Source of the DNA: Mycobacterium sp. Aquia_216
GTDB lineage: Bacteria > Actinomycetota > Actinomycetes > Mycobacteriales > Mycobacteriaceae
Direction: 5' to 3'
Length of the DNA: 64,000 bases
NCBI RefSeq assembly: GCF_026723865.1
Contig: NZ_CP113529.1
Location: 3,596,001 to 3,660,000 of the forward strand
Position 1 is the first letter of the stretch, and the number at the start of each line of letters is the position of its first letter. A program made the translations under genes and the position numbers. This document shows, piece after piece, positions 46,101 to 56,713 of this stretch. The notes under the pieces were generated by a model, which ran no database searches, was not told the origin of the DNA, and was given only the letters and a program-made list of their open reading frames with translations.

Positions 46101-49100
46101 CTGTTCGTTGACCGGGCGGGCGACCATCGTGCCCACCGAGAGCACCGGCAACCCCAGCCCGTCGGCCAGCTCGATCGAGACTCCCGCGGGCGCACCCCCC
46201 GCTTGCGGGGGAGGGCCCGCCGGCGCGATGCGCGCGCGTACCGCCGATGCCCCCGCGGCATGTAACGAGACGCGCTGCCAGACGAACGGCAATACCACGT
46301 CGGTGGCTTGGCCGGTGGCCTGGTGCGCCATCACCATGGAATGCATTGCCGCATCGAGCAATGCGGGGTGCACCCCGAACCCGTTGTTGCTCCCGGCCGC
46401 ATCCGGCAGCCGGACCTCGGCGAACACCTCGTCGCCGCGGACCCAGGTGGCGGTCAGTCCCTGGAACGCCGCGCCATACCCGTATCCGCGCGCCGCCAAC
46501 TTCTCGTAGCCGTCGGCCACGTCCACCGCAACCGCGCCCGCCGGTGGCCACACCGACAAATCGGCGTTCGGCTCGACCGGCGCGGAACTCAATATGCCCT
46601 CGGCGTGGCACACCCACGCGGCGTCGGCGTCGACGCGCGAAAAAATTGCGACGCTGCGCTGGCCCGATTCTTCGGCGGCGCCCACCACGACGTGTACGGG
46701 CACCGAACCGTAGCCGGATTCGGTGACGGGCAACATCAACGGCGCCTGCAGCGTCAGCTCGTCGACCGTCGAACAACCGACCTCGTCGCCCGCGCGGATG
46801 GCCAGCTCCACAAACCCCGCGCCCGGGAACACTACGGTGCCGGATACGGCGTGATCGGCCAGCCATCCCTGCAAGCTCGGCGACAAACGCCCCGTCAGCG
46901 CCACCCCACCCGAAGCCGGCAGTCCGACCACCGCGCTGAGCAACGCATGCCCGCTGATTCCCAGTCCCAAGCCCGTGACGTCCGCCCCGACACCCTCGCC
47001 GGCCAGCCAAAACCTGCGTCGGTCAAAGGCATACGTCGGTAGCTCGACGAAGCCGGCGCCGTCCAATACCCCGCGCCAGTTCACGTTCACGCCCGCCACG
47101 TACGCGGCGGCGGCCGACAGCAGGAACCGCTCCAGCCCACCGTCATCACGGCCCAGGGTGGGAACAACGATGGCCTCGGTGTCGCCGGCGGCATTGCTGT
47201 CGTTGAAAGTGCCCTCGATTCCGGCGATCAACGCGGGATGCGGACTGGATTCGATGAATGTCCGGTATCCGTGTTCGCATGCCGTGCGCACCGCCTGGTC
47301 GAACTGCACGGTCTGACGGATGTTGCGGTACCAGTAGGCGGCGTCCAAACCAGCTGCGTCCAAACGGCTTCCGGTCACCGTCGAAAAGAAGGCCACCCGC
47401 GAGGACCGGGGCTCGATGCCGGCCAACACCTCGGTCAGCTCGTCACGAATCGCCTCGACCTCAACCGAATGCGACGCGTAGTCCACGTCAATCCGGCGGG
47501 TCCGCAGATCCAGGTCGGCGCAGAAGCCGATGAGCTCCTCCAGCGCGGCGACCTCACCGGAGACCACGACCGCCGACGGGCCATTGACGGCGGCGATGCT
47601 GATCCGATTGCCGTACGGAGCCAGCAATTCCCGCGCGCGTTCGGTACTGCACGCGATGGAGACCATGCCGCCGGGGTGGGCCAGCGACCGCAGCAGTTTG
47701 CTGCGCAACGTCACCACCCGTGCGGCATCCTGCAACGACAGCGCACCGGCCACGTAGGCCGCGGCGATTTCGCCTTGCGAGTGGCCGATCACCGCGTCCG
47801 GGTTGACTCCGACCGACTTCCACAGTTCGGCCAGCGACACCATCACCGCGAACAGCACCGGCTGCACCACGTCCACGCGATCCATCCCCGGAGCGCCCGG
47901 CGCACCACGCAGGACGTCGATCAGTGACCAGTCGACGAATTCCGCGAACGCCTGGGCGCACTCCTCGATCTGCTGCGCGAATACCGGTGCGGTATCCAGC
48001 AATTCGATGCCCATGCCCACCCATTGGGAACCTTGGCCGGGAAAAACGAAGATGTGCTTGCCCGCGGGCAGGGCGGTACCCCGAACGATGGAGCCGCCCG
48101 GGTCGTCGGCGGCCAATTCCGCGAGCCCGGCCAGCAATTGATCCCGGTCATCGCCGACGACGACGGCCCGATGCTCGAAGGTCGCCCGGCCCGCCAACGA
48201 CCACGCGACATCGGCAATGCCGAGTTCATCATCGGCAGCTACGTGTGCGGACAGCCGGGCGGCCTGAGACGCCAACGCCGGCAACGATTTTGCTGACAGG
48301 ACCCACGGAACCACCGCGGGCGTCGGGACGGCCTCCCGCGGCTCGGTCGGGGCGGATTCGACGATCACGTGGGCGTTGGTGCCACTGATCCCGAACGACG
48401 AGATGCCCGCGCGGCGGGCGTGTTCCTTGACCGGCCAGGGCCGCGCCTCGGTCAGCAACGACACCGCACCCGCCGACCAATCCACATGCGGGCTGGGCTG
48501 ATCCACATGCAACGTCGCCGGCAGCAGCTCGTGACGCATCGCAAGCACCATCTTGATCACACCGGCGACCCCGGCGGCGGCCTGCGTGTGACCCATATTC
48601 GACTTGATCGACCCCAGCCACAGCGGCTCGGTGCGATCCTGGCCGTAGGTCGCCAACAACGCCTGCGCCTCAATCGGATCACCCAATGTGGTGCCGGTGC
48701 CGTGGCCTTCCACCACGTCGACCTCGGCCGCCGACAACCCGGCGCTGGCCAGCGCCGCGCGCACCACCCGCTGTTGCGAGGGGCCGTTGGGCGCGGTCAG
48801 GCCGTTGGAGGCGCCATCCTGATTGACCGCCGAACCCCGCACCACCGCCAACACCGGATGACCCAACCGGCGCGCGTCCGACAACCGCTCCACGACCAGC
48901 ATGGCGCCGCCCTCGGACCAGCCCACCCCGTCGGCCGCGCCCGCGTAGGCCTTGGACCGGCCGTCGGGTGCGAGCCCCCGGTGCCGGCTGAACTCGATGA
49001 AAACCGTTGGCGTGGCGTTGACGGTCGCGCCGCCGGCCAGAGCCAGGTCGCACTCGCCGGACCGCAGCGACTGCACCGCCATATGCAACGCCACCAGCGA

Positions 49101-49712
49101 CGAGGAGCACGCCGTGTCCACCGACACCGCCGGACCCTCGAGCCCCAGCACATAGGAAACCCGCCCCGAGGCGACGCTGGAGGTCATGCCGGTCAGGCGG
49201 TAGCCCTCGATCTCCTCGGCGAGCATGCCGTAGCCCTGGACGATGAGGCCGGCAAACACTCCGGTCGCGCTGCCGCGCAGCGCGCTGGGGTCGATCCCGC
49301 CCCGCTCCAATGCCTCCCACGACAATTCCAGCAGCATTCGATGCTGGGGGTCCATCGCGAGCGCCTCGGTGGGTGCGATGCCGAAGAAGGCGGGGTCGAA
49401 GTCGGCGACATCGTCGACGAAGCCACCGGTGCGAGCGTATGTCTTGTGGCGCGCATCGGGATCCGGGTCGAACAGCCCGGCCAGATCCCAGCCACGATCG
49501 GCCGGAAACTCCGAGATCACGTCGCGGCCGTCGGCCACCATTTGCCACAGACTCTCGGGCGTATCCACCCCGCCCGGGAAGCGACAGGACATGCCGACGA
49601 TCGCGATCGGCTCGCTCGCGCGCTCCAGCAGCGCGCGGTTGGTGCGCTTCAGGCGTTCAACCTGGACCAGCGCTTTCCGCAGCGCCTCGGTCGCATGCTG
49701 GAGTTGATCCAC
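37182..49712 (-). CDS. pks12: Pks12: bimodular type I polyketide synthase (mycoketide)
   Basis: A 4176-residue megasynthase (about 4150 in M. tuberculosis Rv2048c) with two complete fully reducing modules. Domain order, with my approximate residues: N-terminal docking coiled coil (1-30); KS1 (35-460, C202); AT1 (560-850, S645); DH1 (900-1190, H954); ER1 (1370-1690); KR1 (1690-1870); ACP1 (S2010); KS2 (C2238); AT2 (S2684); DH2 (H2984); ER2 (3420-3730); KR2 (3734-3915); ACP2 (S4056); C-terminal docking region. No thioesterase. AT1 has GHSQGE and YASH, the methylmalonyl-CoA signature; AT2 has GHSIGE and HAFH, the malonyl-CoA signature. This predicts a chain with a methyl branch at every fourth carbon, as known for mycoketide in mannosyl-phosphomycoketide, assembled by several molecules docked end to end. 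Confidence 0.95.
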   Translation of the reverse strand: MDQLQHATEALRKALVQVERLKRTNRALLERASEPIAIVGMSCRFPGGVDTPESLWQMVADGRDVISEFPADRGWDLAGLFDPDPDARHKTYARTGGFVDDVADFDPAFFGIAPTEALAMDPQHRMLLELSWEALERGGIDPSALRGSATGVFAGLIVQGYGMLAEEIEGYRLTGMTSSVASGRVSYVLGLEGPAVSVDTACSSSLVALHMAVQSLRSGECDLALAGGATVNATPTVFIEFSRHRGLAPDGRSKAYAGAADGVGWSEGGAMLVVERLSDARRLGHPVLAVVRGSAVNQDGASNGLTAPNGPSQQRVVRAALASAGLSAAEVDVVEGHGTGTTLGDPIEAQALLATYGQDRTEPLWLGSIKSNMGHTQAAAGVAGVIKMVLAMRHELLPATLHVDQPSPHVDWSAGAVSLLTEARPWPVKEHARRAGISSFGISGTNAHVIVESAPTEPREAVPTPAVVPWVLSAKSLPALASQAARLSAHVAADDELGIADVAWSLAGRATFEHRAVVVGDDRDQLLAGLAELAADDPGGSIVRGTALPAGKHIFVFPGQGSQWVGMGIELLDTAPVFAQQIEECAQAFAEFVDWSLIDVLRGAPGAPGMDRVDVVQPVLFAVMVSLAELWKSVGVNPDAVIGHSQGEIAAAYVAGALSLQDAARVVTLRSKLLRSLAHPGGMVSIACSTERARELLAPYGNRISIAAVNGPSAVVVSGEVAALEELIGFCADLDLRTRRIDVDYASHSVEVEAIRDELTEVLAGIEPRSSRVAFFSTVTGSRLDAAGLDAAYWYRNIRQTVQFDQAVRTACEHGYRTFIESSPHPALIAGIEGTFNDSNAAGDTEAIVVPTLGRDDGGLERFLLSAAAAYVAGVNVNWRGVLDGAGFVELPTYAFDRRRFWLAGEGVGADVTGLGLGISGHALLSAVVGLPASGGVALTGRLSPSLQGWLADHAVSGTVVFPGAGFVELAIRAGDEVGCSTVDELTLQAPLMLPVTESGYGSVPVHVVVGAAEESGQRSVAIFSRVDADAAWVCHAEGILSSAPVEPNADLSVWPPAGAVAVDVADGYEKLAARGYGYGAAFQGLTATWVRGDEVFAEVRLPDAAGSNNGFGVHPALLDAAMHSMVMAHQATGQATDVVLPFVWQRVSLHAAGASAVRARIAPAGPPPQAGGAPAGVSIELADGLGLPVLSVGTMVARPVNEQQLRAALSSSGPDRLFEVVWSPAPAATGASPVPSHQLFESVATEHDPVSATHRRTHQALTAVQSWLTERDSGVLVVATRGAMGLPGEDITDLAGAAVWGLVRSAQTEHPGRIMLVDSDAPLDDDSTAAVLAAGEPQVLLRGATIYTARVSGSRAVDGILAPPADGPWRLGISSAGTFENLQLEPVPNAEAPLEPGQVRVALRAIATNFRDVMITLGMFTHDALLGGEGAGVVVEVGPGVTEFAVGDSVYGFFPDGSGTVVPGDIRLLLPKPADWSYAEAAAISAVFTTAYMAFLHLAEVKPGQRVLVHAAAGGVGMAAVQLARHLGLEVFGTASRGKWDTLRAMGFDDDHIGDSRTLEFEEKFRAVTGGRGMDVVLDSLAGEFVDASLRLVAPGGMFLEMGKTDIRDPGVIAREYPGVRYRAFDLFEPGRPRMHQWMLELAELFDTGVLRPLPVTTFDVRRARTALRYLSQARHVGKVVLTLPAAWAAGTVLITGGTGMAGSTLARHLVAQHGVQNLVLLSRRGPAAAGTAELVAELEAAGARARVVACDAADRASLAAVVADIPARRPLSGVIHAAGVLDDAVVTSLTPERMDAVLRAKVDAAWNLHELTRELDVSAFVMFSSMAGLVGSSGQANYAAANTFLDGLAVHRRAHGLPAISLGWGLWDQASAMTGGLGAADLARLGRDGILALSSDEAMELFDTALIVDQPFVAPARIDLAALRAHAAAVPPMFADLLNAPARRQVDDSLAAAKSKSALAHRLHGLPEPEQHAVLLDLVRSHIATVLGNTTAEAIDPDKAFQDLGFDSLTAVEMRNRLKTATGLALSPTLIFDYPTPNGLVGYIRSELAGVPQEIAPTPVVQASGDDPIVIVGMSCRYPGGVTSPEDLWEMLTAGRDVLSEFPSDRGWDLAGVYNPDPDVPGTCYTRTGGFVDGVADFDPAFFGITPSEALAMDPQQRMFLELSWEALERAGIEPGALRGSATGMFAGVYTQGYGMGAAPTAEGFRLTGQSSSVASGRVSYVLGLEGPAVSVDTACSSSLVALHMAAQSLRSGECDLALSGGVTVNATPDIFVEFSRMRGLSVDGRCKAYAGAADGTGFSEGGGMLVVERLSDARRLGHPVLAVVRGSAVNQDGASNGLTAPNGPSQQRVVRAALASAGLSAAEVDVVEGHGTGTTLGDPIEAQALLATYGQDRTEPLWLGSIKSNMGHTQAAAGVAGVIKMVLAMRHELLPATLHVDQPSPHVDWSAGAVSLLTEARRWPADHPRRAGVSSFGISGTNAHVIIEAIPVEQPVEAGHVVDRPTAPVLPWVVSAKSLSALGSHASRLAAHLRAAGELDLADVAWSLAGRSNFEHRAVITGIDRDRLLTGLDELAGGEAVTVIRGAVTPGGKTVFVFPGQGSQILGMGMGLHAGYPVFAEAFNAAVAELDRHLLRPLREVIWGHDEDLLNTTEFAQPALFAVEVALFRLLESWGVRPDFVMGHSIGELAAAHVAGVLSLENAAVLVAARGRFMQALPAGGAMIAVQATESEVRPLLVPEVGIAAVNGPGSVVISGDEDKVTTIADRLRADGRRVHRLAVSHAFHSPLMDPMIDEFGTVAAGLAIGKPTIPIVSNVTGQLAGDDYATAAYWKRHVREAVRFADSVRFVHSAGATRFLEVGPSSGLAAAIEESLADAPVITMSALRKDRPEPETLINAIAHGFVAGMDVDWRGAVGRANFVELPTYAFERRRFWLAGDGAPADAAGLGLAATEHPLVGAVVELPASGGVVLTGRLSPSVQTWLSDHAVGGVVLFPGAGFVELAIRAGDEVGCGVVDELNLATPLVLPAGGSVAVQVVVGGADETGARNVSVFSRAEAGSGWSLHAEGMLRVGSAEPSADLSAWPPVGAVPVDVGDGYERLAERGYGYGPAFRGLTSMWRRGDEVFAEVTLPADAGVSVAGFGVHPVMLDAALHAVILASEGDEIAKGSMMVPFSWQRVSLHAAGAAAVRARIVPVGDQAVSIELADGLGLPVLSVASMVARPVTDQQLLAAVSNSGPDRLFEVVWSAQPSSSVQPVSVSPWGATELDVDEGRRSAVVFESAPVADDVLAGVYAATRAVLPVLQSWLAREGAGTLVVATRGAMTLPGEDITDLAGAAVWGLVRSAQTEHPGRIVLVDTDGPLDDDAVAAILAAAEPQVLVRGAKVYLARVHGSRAVGGLLVPPGDGPWRLGMSSRGTFENLRLERIPDVDAPLGPGQVRVALSAIAANFRDVMIALGLYPDPDAVMGIEASGVVLETGPESASQDCRFAIGDRVMGLFPDGTGTVATTDQRLLAKLPAGWSHTAAATTTVVFATAYYALTDLAAAKPGQRVLVHAAAGGVGMAAVQLARHLGLEVFATASRGKWDTLRAMGFDDDHISDSRSLEFEDRFRAVTAGRGMDVVLDSLAGDFVDASLRLVAPGGIFLEMGKTDIREPAEIARQHPGVRYRAFDLFEAGPERIQQILDELAALFGDDVLRPLPVTRFDVRRAPAALRYLSQARHVGKVVMTLPSGPGSGLAAGTVLITGGTGMAGSALARHVVSRHDARNVVLVSRRGLDAPGAAELVTELSANGAQVQVVACDVADREALAKVIADIPVQRPLSGVIHAAGMLDDAVISSLTPERVDAVLRAKVDGAWNLHELTRDLDVSAFVLFSSMAGLAGASGQANYAAANSFLDGLAVHRRSSGLPAMSLGWGLWDQASAMTGALGAADRARFGRDGIVAMSSDQALDLMDTALIVDEPFLLPAHIDLAALRVKFDGGTLPPMFVDLINAPTRRQVDDSLAAAKSKSALLQRLEGLPEDEQHAVLLDLVRSNIATVLGNASPESIDPDRAFQELGFDSLTAVEMRNRLKSATGLALSPTLIFDYPNCAALAGYMHSELIGTSEQSTPTAAPGEADIQRVVGSIPVKRLRQAGVLELLLALATEDGTAQAATAGVSTEKDIADMDLEALVNAALMDDDE
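42333..42642. repeat. Near-identical direct repeat, copy A (KS2 end of pks12)
   Basis: About 310 bases matching 48441-48750 with three mismatches by eye, while flanking KS/AT sequence is visibly more diverged. It encodes the same stretch near the end of the ketosynthase (around [17 protein letters not shown]) in both modules. The high identity suggests recent gene conversion between the two modules. Confidence 0.7.
48441..48750. repeat. Near-identical direct repeat, copy B (KS1 end of pks12)
   Basis: Partner of 42333-42642 (offset 6108 bases). See that entry for content. Confidence 0.7.
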
Positions 49713-50027
49713 CTCAGTACCCCTTGCCTAACATTGGCCGATTTCAACCACCGGATGCCGAGTCACGGCAGTTGCTGCACGAAGAGACGTCGTGCTGCTC
49801 TCCGACCCAAGAACGTCGCTGGTGAGTATGGTCAACTCCGACGGGATTTCAAAACGTCCGATGCTCCCGGTGCCTAAAGGAGGATCGGATTCGACGTGTG
49901 GAACGCCGTGTCCGGGCGGATATGGGCACGCCCGGCGCCGCTGCGGTCCCGCTGACCGCGCCCTACGCCTGGTACCCCGTCCATGGCGCGACTGTACCCG
50001 GCTCACCATCGGTCGTGGTCGACGCCT
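49713..50027. other. Intergenic region upstream of pks12, 315 bases
   Basis: It contains the pks12 promoter, which I cannot place. On the plus strand an unusually strong AAAGGAGG (49876-49883) precedes a GTG at 49898 by 14 bases and opens a frame to 50248, but most of that frame is antisense to the zinc-ribbon gene and looks spurious. Nothing else was recognised. Confidence 0.45.
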
Positions 50028-50378
50028 TCAGACGGATGCTCGACGCCAGCCGTCGGCGGCCTGGGCGGCGCGGATCAGCGCGTCGCACAACTCGCGCAGC
50101 TCGGTTGCCTCGGCGCCTTCATCGAGCGCCGTGGCGACATCCTCGGCGGCGCATCGGACCTGGTAGACGCGATCCGACAGGTCGGACGCGTCGTCCGCCG
50201 ACAGCACCACAGCGTCGGCCGGCAGGGCCGTCATCTCACCCCGGTTGATCGAAGCCCGCTGCTCGTAAGCCCGCTGCCGGCACGACTGCCGACAGTATTG
50301 ACGACGCCGACCCATGCCGACTTCCGTCACGTCTCGACCGCACCAGCGGCATGGCTGTGGGTGGGAACGGCGGCTCAC
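50028..50378 (-). CDS. Small zinc-ribbon protein (Rv2049c position)
   Basis: A 116-residue protein. The N-terminal 45 residues contain a four-Cys ribbon, CRWC and, 16 residues on, YCRQSCR; the rest is helical and acidic (VLSADDASDLSDRVYQVRCAAEDVATALDEG; TELRELCDALIRAAQAADGWRR). Position between pks12 and rbpA matches Rv2049c. Function unknown; nucleic-acid binding via the ribbon is plausible. Divergent from rbpA. Confidence 0.65.
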   Translation of the reverse strand: MSRRSHPQPCRWCGRDVTEVGMGRRRQYCRQSCRQRAYEQRASINRGEMTALPADAVVLSADDASDLSDRVYQVRCAAEDVATALDEGAEATELRELCDALIRAAQAADGWRRASV

Positions 50379-50494
50379 GCATGCCGACTTTAGTCGGCCG
50401 CGCGTCGCGATCCCGGTATCATTGACGGTCGAGTCGCGTACGTCGCGTGTCGACTCGGGAACTACGCAGAACGTCCTGACGTTTGCTATGCGAA

Positions 50495-50500
50495 TAGAAT
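50495..50500 (+). promoter_or_regulatory. Probable -10 element of rbpA
   Basis: TAGAAT fits the mycobacterial TAnnnT -10 consensus and lies 48 bases before the rbpA ATG. The -35 is poorly defined (GTCCTG at 50473-50478, spacing 16). Confidence 0.35.
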
Positions 50501-50548
50501 CGCGGCACCGGAGCTTAAGAGCTCAGAGGATTTAAAGGAGTAGCAGCC

Positions 50549-50884
50549 ATGGCTGATCGTGTACTGAGGGGCAGTCGCCTCGGAGCCGTGAGCTACGAGA
50601 CCGACCGCAACCATGATCTGGCTCCGCGTCAGCTCGCGAAGTACCGTACCGAGAACGGCGAGGAATTCGAGGTTCCGTTCGCCGACGACGCCGATATCCC
50701 CGGCACCTGGCTGTGCCGCAACGGCATGGAAGGCACCCTCATCGAGGGCGACCTGCCCGAGCCGAAGAAGGTCAAGCCACCCCGCACGCACTGGGACATG
50801 CTGCTGGAACGACGTACCGTCGAAGAACTCGAAGAACTGCTCAAGGAGCGCCTCGAACTGATCCGGTCGAAGCGCCGCGGCTGA
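50549..50884 (+). CDS. rbpA: RNA polymerase-binding protein RbpA
   Basis: A 111-residue actinobacterial transcription factor (Rv2050). It begins MADRVLRGSRLGAVSYETDRNHDLAPR, the core-binding N-terminus, and ends with the sigma-interaction helix (RTHWDMLLERRTVEELEELLKERLELIRSKR). RbpA binds RNA polymerase with sigma A or B and stabilises promoter opening; it also influences rifampicin tolerance. The ribosome binding site AAAGGAG lies 8 bases before ATG 50549. It converges with ppm1, with a short hairpin in the gap. Confidence 0.97.
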   Translation: MADRVLRGSRLGAVSYETDRNHDLAPRQLAKYRTENGEEFEVPFADDADIPGTWLCRNGMEGTLIEGDLPEPKKVKPPRTHWDMLLERRTVEELEELLKERLELIRSKRRG

Positions 50885-50885
50885 C

Positions 50886-50900
50886 CGGGCTTCGCGCCCG
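50886..50900. terminator. Hairpin between convergent rbpA and ppm1
   Basis: CGGGC-TTCGC-GCCCG forms a 5-bp stem 2 bases after the rbpA stop; the loop contains TTCG. It may terminate rbpA and ppm1 transcripts. Confidence 0.4.
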
Positions 50901-50905
50901 CTCGA

Positions 50906-51700
50906 CTACGTTCTGTCGGCTGCGCGGGCGGCCCGAGCGCCGTTCCTGCGACTCTCGACGCCCCATTTCGCGACCTTGACCAGCGCTTCGCGAATGTTGG
51001 ATCCGCTCATTTTGGATACGCCGAGCTCGCGCTCGGTGAAAGTGATCGGCACCTCGACGACGATGAAGCCGTTGTCGAGGGTGCGCCGGGTCAGATCGAT
51101 CTGGAAGCAATAGCCCTTGGAGTCCACGCCGTCGAGATCGATCGCTTCCAGGACTTCGCGGCGGTAGGCGCGGTAGCCGGCGGTGATGTCGTGAATGTCG
51201 ATGTCGAGCGCCACTCGGGCATAGGTATTGGCTGTCCAGGACAGGGCCCAGCGCCGCTTCGGCCAATTTCGCACCGCTCCCCCGTCGACATAGCGCGAAC
51301 CGATGGCCAGGTCGGCGCCGGAGTCCACGGCGTCCAGGAGTCGGCGCAGCTGCTCCGGAGCATGACTGCCGTCGGCGTCCATCTCGACGAGTACCGCGTA
51401 GTCCCGACTCAAACCCCAGCCGAAACCCGCGAGGTAGGCGGCGCCCAGGCCATCCTTGGCCGTGCGATGCATGACGTGGGTGCGACCGCCGTCGGCCGCG
51501 GCCAGCTCATCGGCGAGATCGCCGGTCCCATCGGGGCTGCCGTCGTCCACGATCAGTACGTGCACATCGGGGCAGGCGTCCTGCAGCCGCCGATGAATCA
51601 GCGGCAGGTTCTCCCGCTCGTTGAAGGTCGGGATGATAACCAGGACACGCTGGCTGGGACGATTACCCGGGGCCCGGGTCGCCTGCTCGCCGGTGGTCAT
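50906..51700 (-). CDS. ppm1: Ppm1: polyprenyl-phosphate mannose synthase
   Basis: A 264-residue GT2-family glycosyltransferase of the dolichol-phosphate mannosyltransferase type. It shows [12 protein letters not shown] at the start, DDGSPDGT and EMDADGSH (the metal/nucleotide DxD-type motif), and [16 protein letters not shown] further on. It transfers mannose from GDP-mannose to polyprenyl phosphate, the donor for lipoarabinomannan, lipomannan and glycoproteins. In M. tuberculosis this domain is fused to Lnt (Rv2051c); here it is a separate gene whose ATG overlaps the lnt stop (ATGA). The C-terminal end is basic. Confidence 0.92.
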   Translation of the reverse strand: MTTGEQATRAPGNRPSQRVLVIIPTFNERENLPLIHRRLQDACPDVHVLIVDDGSPDGTGDLADELAAADGGRTHVMHRTAKDGLGAAYLAGFGWGLSRDYAVLVEMDADGSHAPEQLRRLLDAVDSGADLAIGSRYVDGGAVRNWPKRRWALSWTANTYARVALDIDIHDITAGYRAYRREVLEAIDLDGVDSKGYCFQIDLTRRTLDNGFIVVEVPITFTERELGVSKMSGSNIREALVKVAKWGVESRRNGARAARAADRT

Positions 51701-53757
51701 TGATCTCCTCTATGTCGCCCGAGATAACGCGGTTGTGGGCCGCCCTTTTGGTGGAGCGGAGTGTAGTCACCGCCTGTGTCCGGCGGAGCGTCGTGCGCGG
51801 TCGTCGGGACTTCCTCGTCGGGCCGGGGTTCGTCCGGAGTCGCCCCACTGTCCGCCGATTCAGCCGAAGGCCTGGACCGCAGCCGAATCGAACGCGGGAA
51901 GATCCTATTGTGCCGTATTCCGGCCAGAATGACCGCTCCGGCCGCCGCGACCAGCACCCACTGCACGATCGGGGACCATTGAGTCGCCGGCGTCAGCTTC
52001 GTCTTGAGGCGCACCTGGATGTCCAGGTAGGCGGGCTGGAAGAAGTCGGTGCGGACCAGCTCGGCGCCATCGGGCGCGATCACGGAACTGATCCCGGTGG
52101 TACCGGCGACCACGACGTATCGGTCGTGCTCGACGGCCCGAACCTTGGCGAACGCCAGCTGTTGCTCGCTCATGCGCTTGTTGAAGGTGGCGTTGTTGGC
52201 GGGTACCGCCAGCAGCTGGGCACCGTTGAGGACGGCTGTTCGCGGCACCCGGTCGAAGATCACCTCCCAGCAGGTGGCCACGCCGACGGGCACTCCGGCG
52301 ATCTGCACGACGTCGGTGCCTTGACCGGGGATGAAATTGCCGGCCCGGTCGGCATAGCTCGACAGATATTTGAACAGCCACGCCATGGGCAGGTATTCGC
52401 CGAACGGCTGGACGATCGTTTTGTCGTGCCGGTCGGCCGGTCCGGTGACGGGATTCCACACAATGGCGGTGTTGGTGTACTGGACGGGCCCTTGCTCGCT
52501 GCCCGGAACGGCGAGCACCGCGCCGATCAGGATCGGCGCGTTGATCGCATGGGCTGCCTCCGCGATTCGTTGGGCGGCGTCGGCGTTGACGAATGGGTCG
52601 ATGTCGGAAGAATCCTCCGGCCAAATAACGAACTGCGGTTGCGGGGCAGCCCCGGCTCGCACATCCTCGGCCAGCCGCAGCGTCTCTTCGACGTGGTTGT
52701 CCAGTACCGCTCGACGTTGCGCGTTGAAGTCCAGACCGAGCCGGGGCACATTGCCTTGCACGGAAGCGACGGTGACCGTCGGTTCACCACCCGATCCGGC
52801 ACCGGAGTGCCGCACCTGCGGCCAGACGACGACTGCGGCGAGCAACACCAGACAGACACAGACGCCGGGAAGGACCACCGCGGGCGGCGGTGGTCCGGCA
52901 TCCGCGACTTCCTCTTCGGCGGCCTCCGCCGAGATGTCACGACGCAGCCGGCTACCGGTTCGCCACCAGGTGGCGATTTCCAGCGCGATTGCGGTCACGC
53001 TGAAGCCCAGCAGCACGACCCCCATCGACAGCAGGGCCACGCCGCCGAGCTGGACCAACGGCAGCAGTGGACCTTCGGCCTGGCCGTAGGCGACCGAGCC
53101 CCACGGAAAGCCGCCGAACGGGAAATTCGATTTCAGCCATTCCTGGGCCGTCCACAGCACTGCGAACCAGATCGGCCAGCCGGGCAGTCGACGCACGACC
53201 ACGGCGAAGAAACCAAAGAGGGCGGGGAACAGCGCGCACATCGTGGCCAATGCCAGCCACGGGATGGCGCCCACCAGCAGGCTGATCCACGGCAGCAGTG
53301 GCGCGTAAAACGCGAGCCCGAACAGGAATCCGTAGCCGAAACCACCGGCCGGCGTCGTGGCGGGGTGCTTGAGCACCCAGGCGAGCAGCGCGGCGGCGAC
53401 GACGGCGGCCCACCACCAGTTCACCGAGGGGAAGCTGGCGCAGAGCAGCAGTCCGCCCCCGACGCTGGCCGCCAGCCGCGAGAGGCGAGGCAGCAGCGCG
53501 GCGCCGATGCCGGGCAACCGCCCGGTTGCCCCCCTACCCAATCGCGCTATTGCGTGGCTTGTGCCGCTGGCCACCCGACCGGCGAAGCCGGGCCGCTGCG
53601 GCTCGCTGGGGGTGTGCTCGTCGGGCTCGGAGGCCTCGTCCTGCGGCGCGGACTCCTCCTCGTCAGGCTCGGTTTCGGCGGCCTGCAGCGCGGCGTCCGG
53701 ATCGACCTCGCTCGGCTCGTCGGGGTATTCGTCTCGACCAGGCCTTTCCTCAGCCAT
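51697..53757 (-). CDS. lnt: Lnt: apolipoprotein N-acyltransferase
   Basis: A 686-residue polytopic membrane enzyme that N-acylates the lipoprotein N-terminal cysteine. A long acidic N-terminal extension (Glu/Asp/Pro-rich, about residues 1-65) precedes the membrane domain; a nitrilase-type catalytic domain follows, with the triad E381 (VIWPEDSSD), K446 ([11 protein letters not shown]) and C496 (ATCWEVIF). ATG 53757 overlaps the end of the amidohydrolase gene by 8 bases, and an in-frame longer start lies inside that gene. The C-terminus is a Pro/Asp-rich tail with one transmembrane segment. The gene is coupled to ppm1; the two work on cell-envelope lipids. Confidence 0.92.
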   Translation of the reverse strand: MAEERPGRDEYPDEPSEVDPDAALQAAETEPDEEESAPQDEASEPDEHTPSEPQRPGFAGRVASGTSHAIARLGRGATGRLPGIGAALLPRLSRLAASVGGGLLLCASFPSVNWWWAAVVAAALLAWVLKHPATTPAGGFGYGFLFGLAFYAPLLPWISLLVGAIPWLALATMCALFPALFGFFAVVVRRLPGWPIWFAVLWTAQEWLKSNFPFGGFPWGSVAYGQAEGPLLPLVQLGGVALLSMGVVLLGFSVTAIALEIATWWRTGSRLRRDISAEAAEEEVADAGPPPPAVVLPGVCVCLVLLAAVVVWPQVRHSGAGSGGEPTVTVASVQGNVPRLGLDFNAQRRAVLDNHVEETLRLAEDVRAGAAPQPQFVIWPEDSSDIDPFVNADAAQRIAEAAHAINAPILIGAVLAVPGSEQGPVQYTNTAIVWNPVTGPADRHDKTIVQPFGEYLPMAWLFKYLSSYADRAGNFIPGQGTDVVQIAGVPVGVATCWEVIFDRVPRTAVLNGAQLLAVPANNATFNKRMSEQQLAFAKVRAVEHDRYVVVAGTTGISSVIAPDGAELVRTDFFQPAYLDIQVRLKTKLTPATQWSPIVQWVLVAAAGAVILAGIRHNRIFPRSIRLRSRPSAESADSGATPDEPRPDEEVPTTAHDAPPDTGGDYTPLHQKGGPQPRYLGRHRGDQ

Positions 53758-55354
53758 GGATGACAGCACCTCGGTGCACGGTTCGCCGGCATCGCGGCAG
53801 CTCATCGGTCAGCCCCAACCGGGGCAACGCGGGAACACGGGAGCGAGGATCGGTGGACCAGCGCTGGACGCTGTCGTCAGGGGCGTGGACATCGAGGTCT
53901 CCGGCGTCCCACACCGCGTAGGACGCGGGTGCGCCGGGCACCAGGGCACCCATGTTTTCGTCCCGGACGCCGCATGCGCGCCAGCCACCGCGAGTCGCCC
54001 CGGCGAACGCGGCCCGGGCCGATACGCCATTGCCCGGAGTGTGGTGATGAACCGCCGCGCGCACGCTTGCCCACGGGTCAATCCCCGTCACCGGGGCGTC
54101 GGAACCTAGCGCGAGGGGCACGCCTTGGGATGCTAACAGCGCAAGCGGATTGAGCCGGCTGCCTCGTTCAGCGCCGAGGCGGTCGGCGTACATACCGTCG
54201 CGGCCGCCCCAGAGCGCATCAAAATTGGGCTGCACGCTGGCGATGACACCCCACGCGCCCAGTTTGGCGGCTTGATCGGCGGTAACCATTTCCAGGTGCT
54301 CCAGCCGGTGCCCGCAGCGGGCGACCGCGACCACCCCGAGGTCGGCGACGACACGTTCGAACGCGTCGACGGCCGCCGAGACCGCGGCATCGCCGATGAC
54401 GTGAAAACCGGCCGTCACCTGCGCCGCGGTGCATGCCCGCAGATGCGCTTCGATGACGCCGGCGTCGAGGTAGCAGGTGCCGACGCGGTCGGGTGCGTCG
54501 GTGTAAGGCTCGTGCAGCCAGGCGGTGTGTGACCCGAGGGCCCCGTCGACGAACAGGTCACCGGCCAGCCCGCGGGCTCCGGTCTGCTCCATCAGCACAC
54601 GGACCTGCTCGGCGGTGGTCACCGCCTCACCCCAGTAGCCGATCACCTCGACGCCGTGATCGAAGGCCCGTAGCTGCAGCCAGTCATCGAGGCCACCGAT
54701 TTCGGGTCCCGCGCATTCGTGTACCGCGACGATGCCGGCCGCGGCCGCGGCTCCCAGCGCAGCTGACCTGGCTTCCTCCAGCTGCGCAGCGGTCAGCGAC
54801 CCGCGCGCGACGGCCCGGACCAGATGGTGTGCGTCGCCGGCCAGCGGCCGGTCAGCGGCGAAGCCGCGCGCCGCCGCGAGATCCGGAACCAGCCGGCGCA
54901 GCCCCGTCGAGGCCAGCGCCGAGTGGACGTCGACGCGCGCCAGGTAGGCCGGCCGGTCGCCGAGCGCCGCGTCGAGATCGGCGGTGGACGGCGGGCTGTT
55001 CTCGGGCCACGACGACTCGTCCCAGCCGTGCCCCCACACCGCCTGGCCGGGGAGGGCTGCGGCATAGTCGGCGATCAGCTGTAGGCAGTGCCCGCGCGAG
55101 CGGGCCGCCCGCAAGTCGAGTCCGCTCAGCGTGAGTCCGGTCGCCGTCACATGAATGTGGCTGTCCACGAATCCCGGCGCCACGAAACCACCCTTGAGGT
55201 CCAGCACCTCGGCGTCGGGAAACTGTCGGCGGCCTACCGCGTCGCTGCCCAGCCACGCAACGACGTCGCCGCGCACCGCCATCGCGGTCGCGTCGGGATG
55301 GGTGGGGCTATGCACCCGCCCGTTCAGCAGCAGCGTGGTCGAAATCGGGGTCAC
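53750..55354 (-). CDS. Amidohydrolase family 3 (YtcJ-like), Rv2052c type
   Basis: A 534-residue metal-dependent hydrolase. The N-terminus has HIHVTATG (metal-binding His pair), [11 protein letters not shown] and, near the middle, [31 protein letters not shown] is near the C-terminal end. These belong to the imidazolonepropionase-like amidohydrolases with broad or unknown substrates. Its position upstream of lnt/ppm1 matches Rv2052c. It overlaps lnt by 8 bases, suggesting a coupled operon. Confidence 0.82.
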   Translation of the reverse strand: MTPISTTLLLNGRVHSPTHPDATAMAVRGDVVAWLGSDAVGRRQFPDAEVLDLKGGFVAPGFVDSHIHVTATGLTLSGLDLRAARSRGHCLQLIADYAAALPGQAVWGHGWDESSWPENSPPSTADLDAALGDRPAYLARVDVHSALASTGLRRLVPDLAAARGFAADRPLAGDAHHLVRAVARGSLTAAQLEEARSAALGAAAAAGIVAVHECAGPEIGGLDDWLQLRAFDHGVEVIGYWGEAVTTAEQVRVLMEQTGARGLAGDLFVDGALGSHTAWLHEPYTDAPDRVGTCYLDAGVIEAHLRACTAAQVTAGFHVIGDAAVSAAVDAFERVVADLGVVAVARCGHRLEHLEMVTADQAAKLGAWGVIASVQPNFDALWGGRDGMYADRLGAERGSRLNPLALLASQGVPLALGSDAPVTGIDPWASVRAAVHHHTPGNGVSARAAFAGATRGGWRACGVRDENMGALVPGAPASYAVWDAGDLDVHAPDDSVQRWSTDPRSRVPALPRLGLTDELPRCRRTVHRGAVIHG

Positions 55355-55388
55355 ACCGCAAAACTACGTGCAGCGGTGCCAACGGCAA

Positions 55389-55955
55389 TCAGTCCGGGCC
55401 GGACCGAAATCGGGGGCCGCCCCAGTGCTGATCGGCGATCCGGTCCTTCGGCAATACGGCTGGCTCGGCATCGTGGACGTCGAGGACCTCGCCGTCGATG
55501 TAGTCGCGGCCATCGCCCGTGGGATGAGGACGGAAGTCGGTGAAAGCCGTGCTGTAGCTGACCAGCGGTGCGCGGCGCTGCAAACCGCGCAGCGCGATGC
55601 CGCTCAATCCGGGCCCGGCGGCCGACCGCACCGGCTGAAGCAGCAGCAAGGTCCCCAGAGCCGTGGTGACGAATCCGGGAACGAGGACCAGCGCCGTCGC
55701 CACCGTCACCACCGCGCCGTCCCCCAGGGTGCTGCGCGGTTCCTTCAGACCGGAACGCATCTGCCCGATGTCGCGAATCAGCTGCGACCCCGCTATCGGG
55801 GCCAGCAGGCCCCAGCCGAGGACGAACGTGACCAGCAGACTCAGCAGGGTCCAACCCCACCCGACCGTCCATACCAACGCGAAGATCGCCGCCAGCTCGA
55901 CGACGGCGTAGACGAGTAACAACCGGCTCACCATGTGAGGCCAACGAGTGTGCAT
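55389..55955 (-). CDS. fxsA: FxsA-family membrane protein (Rv2053c type)
   Basis: A 188-residue protein with four membrane segments at the start (LLLVYAVVELAAIFALVWTVG, TLLSLLVTFVLGWGLLAPIAG, VVTVATALVLVPGFVTTALG, LLLLQPV) and an acidic/aromatic cytoplasmic tail. It is FxsA, a cytoplasmic-membrane protein linked to phage F exclusion sensitivity in E. coli. Start ATG 55955 is chosen; ATG 55934 is also possible. It is divergent from the dienelactone hydrolase gene. Confidence 0.8.
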   Translation of the reverse strand: MHTRWPHMVSRLLLVYAVVELAAIFALVWTVGWGWTLLSLLVTFVLGWGLLAPIAGSQLIRDIGQMRSGLKEPRSTLGDGAVVTVATALVLVPGFVTTALGTLLLLQPVRSAAGPGLSGIALRGLQRRAPLVSYSTAFTDFRPHPTGDGRDYIDGEVLDVHDAEPAVLPKDRIADQHWGGPRFRSGPD

Positions 55956-56007
55956 TGCATTGAAGTTCCCGTGCCGGCTCGCATCGCGGCTGCAGTTAGA
56001 TGATGAT

Positions 56008-56700
56008 ATGACCACGATTGAGATCGATACCCCCGACGGACCGATCGATGCGCTGCTGAGCGTTCCACCCGGCAGCGGCCCCTGGCCCGGTGTGGTGGTG
56101 ATCCACGACGCCGTCGGCTACGGCCCGGACAAGCAGTCGATCAACGACCGCATCGCGCAGGCAGGCTATGTGGCGCTGACTCCGAACCTGTACGCCCGGG
56201 GCGGCCGCATCCGCTGTATCACCCGGGTCATGCGTGAGCTGATGACGCAACGCGGCCGCGCCCTCGACGACATCCTTGCTGCCCGCGATCACTTGCAAGC
56301 CCGGCCGGACGGTACCGGGAAGGTCGGGATCGCCGGCTTCTGCATGGGCGGCCAGTTTGCCCTTGTCATGTCGCCCAAAGGTTTTGGCGCTTCCGCTCCG
56401 TTCTACGGCACTCCTCTGCCACGCCACCTGAGCGACACGCTGCAGGGGGCATGCCCGATCGTGGCGAGCTTCGGTGCGCGTGACCCGCTGGGCAGGGGCG
56501 CACCCGAGAAGTTGCGCGAAGTGGTTGCGGCCAAACAGATCACCAATGACATCAAAGCCTACCCGGGCGCCGGACACAGCTTCGCGAACACCCTTCCCGC
56601 CCAGCCACTGCTCCGGATTGCGGGTTTCGGCTATGACCACGCCGCTACCGAAGACGCCTGGAGTCGTGTCTTCTCGTTCTTCGGTGAGCACCTGCGCTAG
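56008..56700 (+). CDS. Dienelactone hydrolase family protein (Rv2054 type)
   Basis: A 230-residue alpha/beta hydrolase. It has the DLH signature GFCMGG with nucleophile C112, and the remaining triad members are in GARDPLG (Asp) and GAGHSFAN (His). The family opens cyclic lactones such as dienelactone, intermediates of aromatic degradation, though many homologues act on other esters. ATG 56008 is the natural start. It matches Rv2054 in position. Confidence 0.88.
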   Translation: MTTIEIDTPDGPIDALLSVPPGSGPWPGVVVIHDAVGYGPDKQSINDRIAQAGYVALTPNLYARGGRIRCITRVMRELMTQRGRALDDILAARDHLQARPDGTGKVGIAGFCMGGQFALVMSPKGFGASAPFYGTPLPRHLSDTLQGACPIVASFGARDPLGRGAPEKLREVVAAKQITNDIKAYPGAGHSFANTLPAQPLLRIAGFGYDHAATEDAWSRVFSFFGEHLR

Positions 56701-56713
56701 TACTTCGGTAGTC

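Noticed and set aside
37210..49877. Many long frames antisense to pks12
   Set aside because: High GC at third positions opens frames on the opposite strand; their proteins are Arg/Pro/His-rich and match no family.
51700..53763. 687-codon plus-strand frame opposite lnt
   Set aside because: Composition is Gly/Arg/His-rich; the minus strand has a clear Lnt with its catalytic triad.
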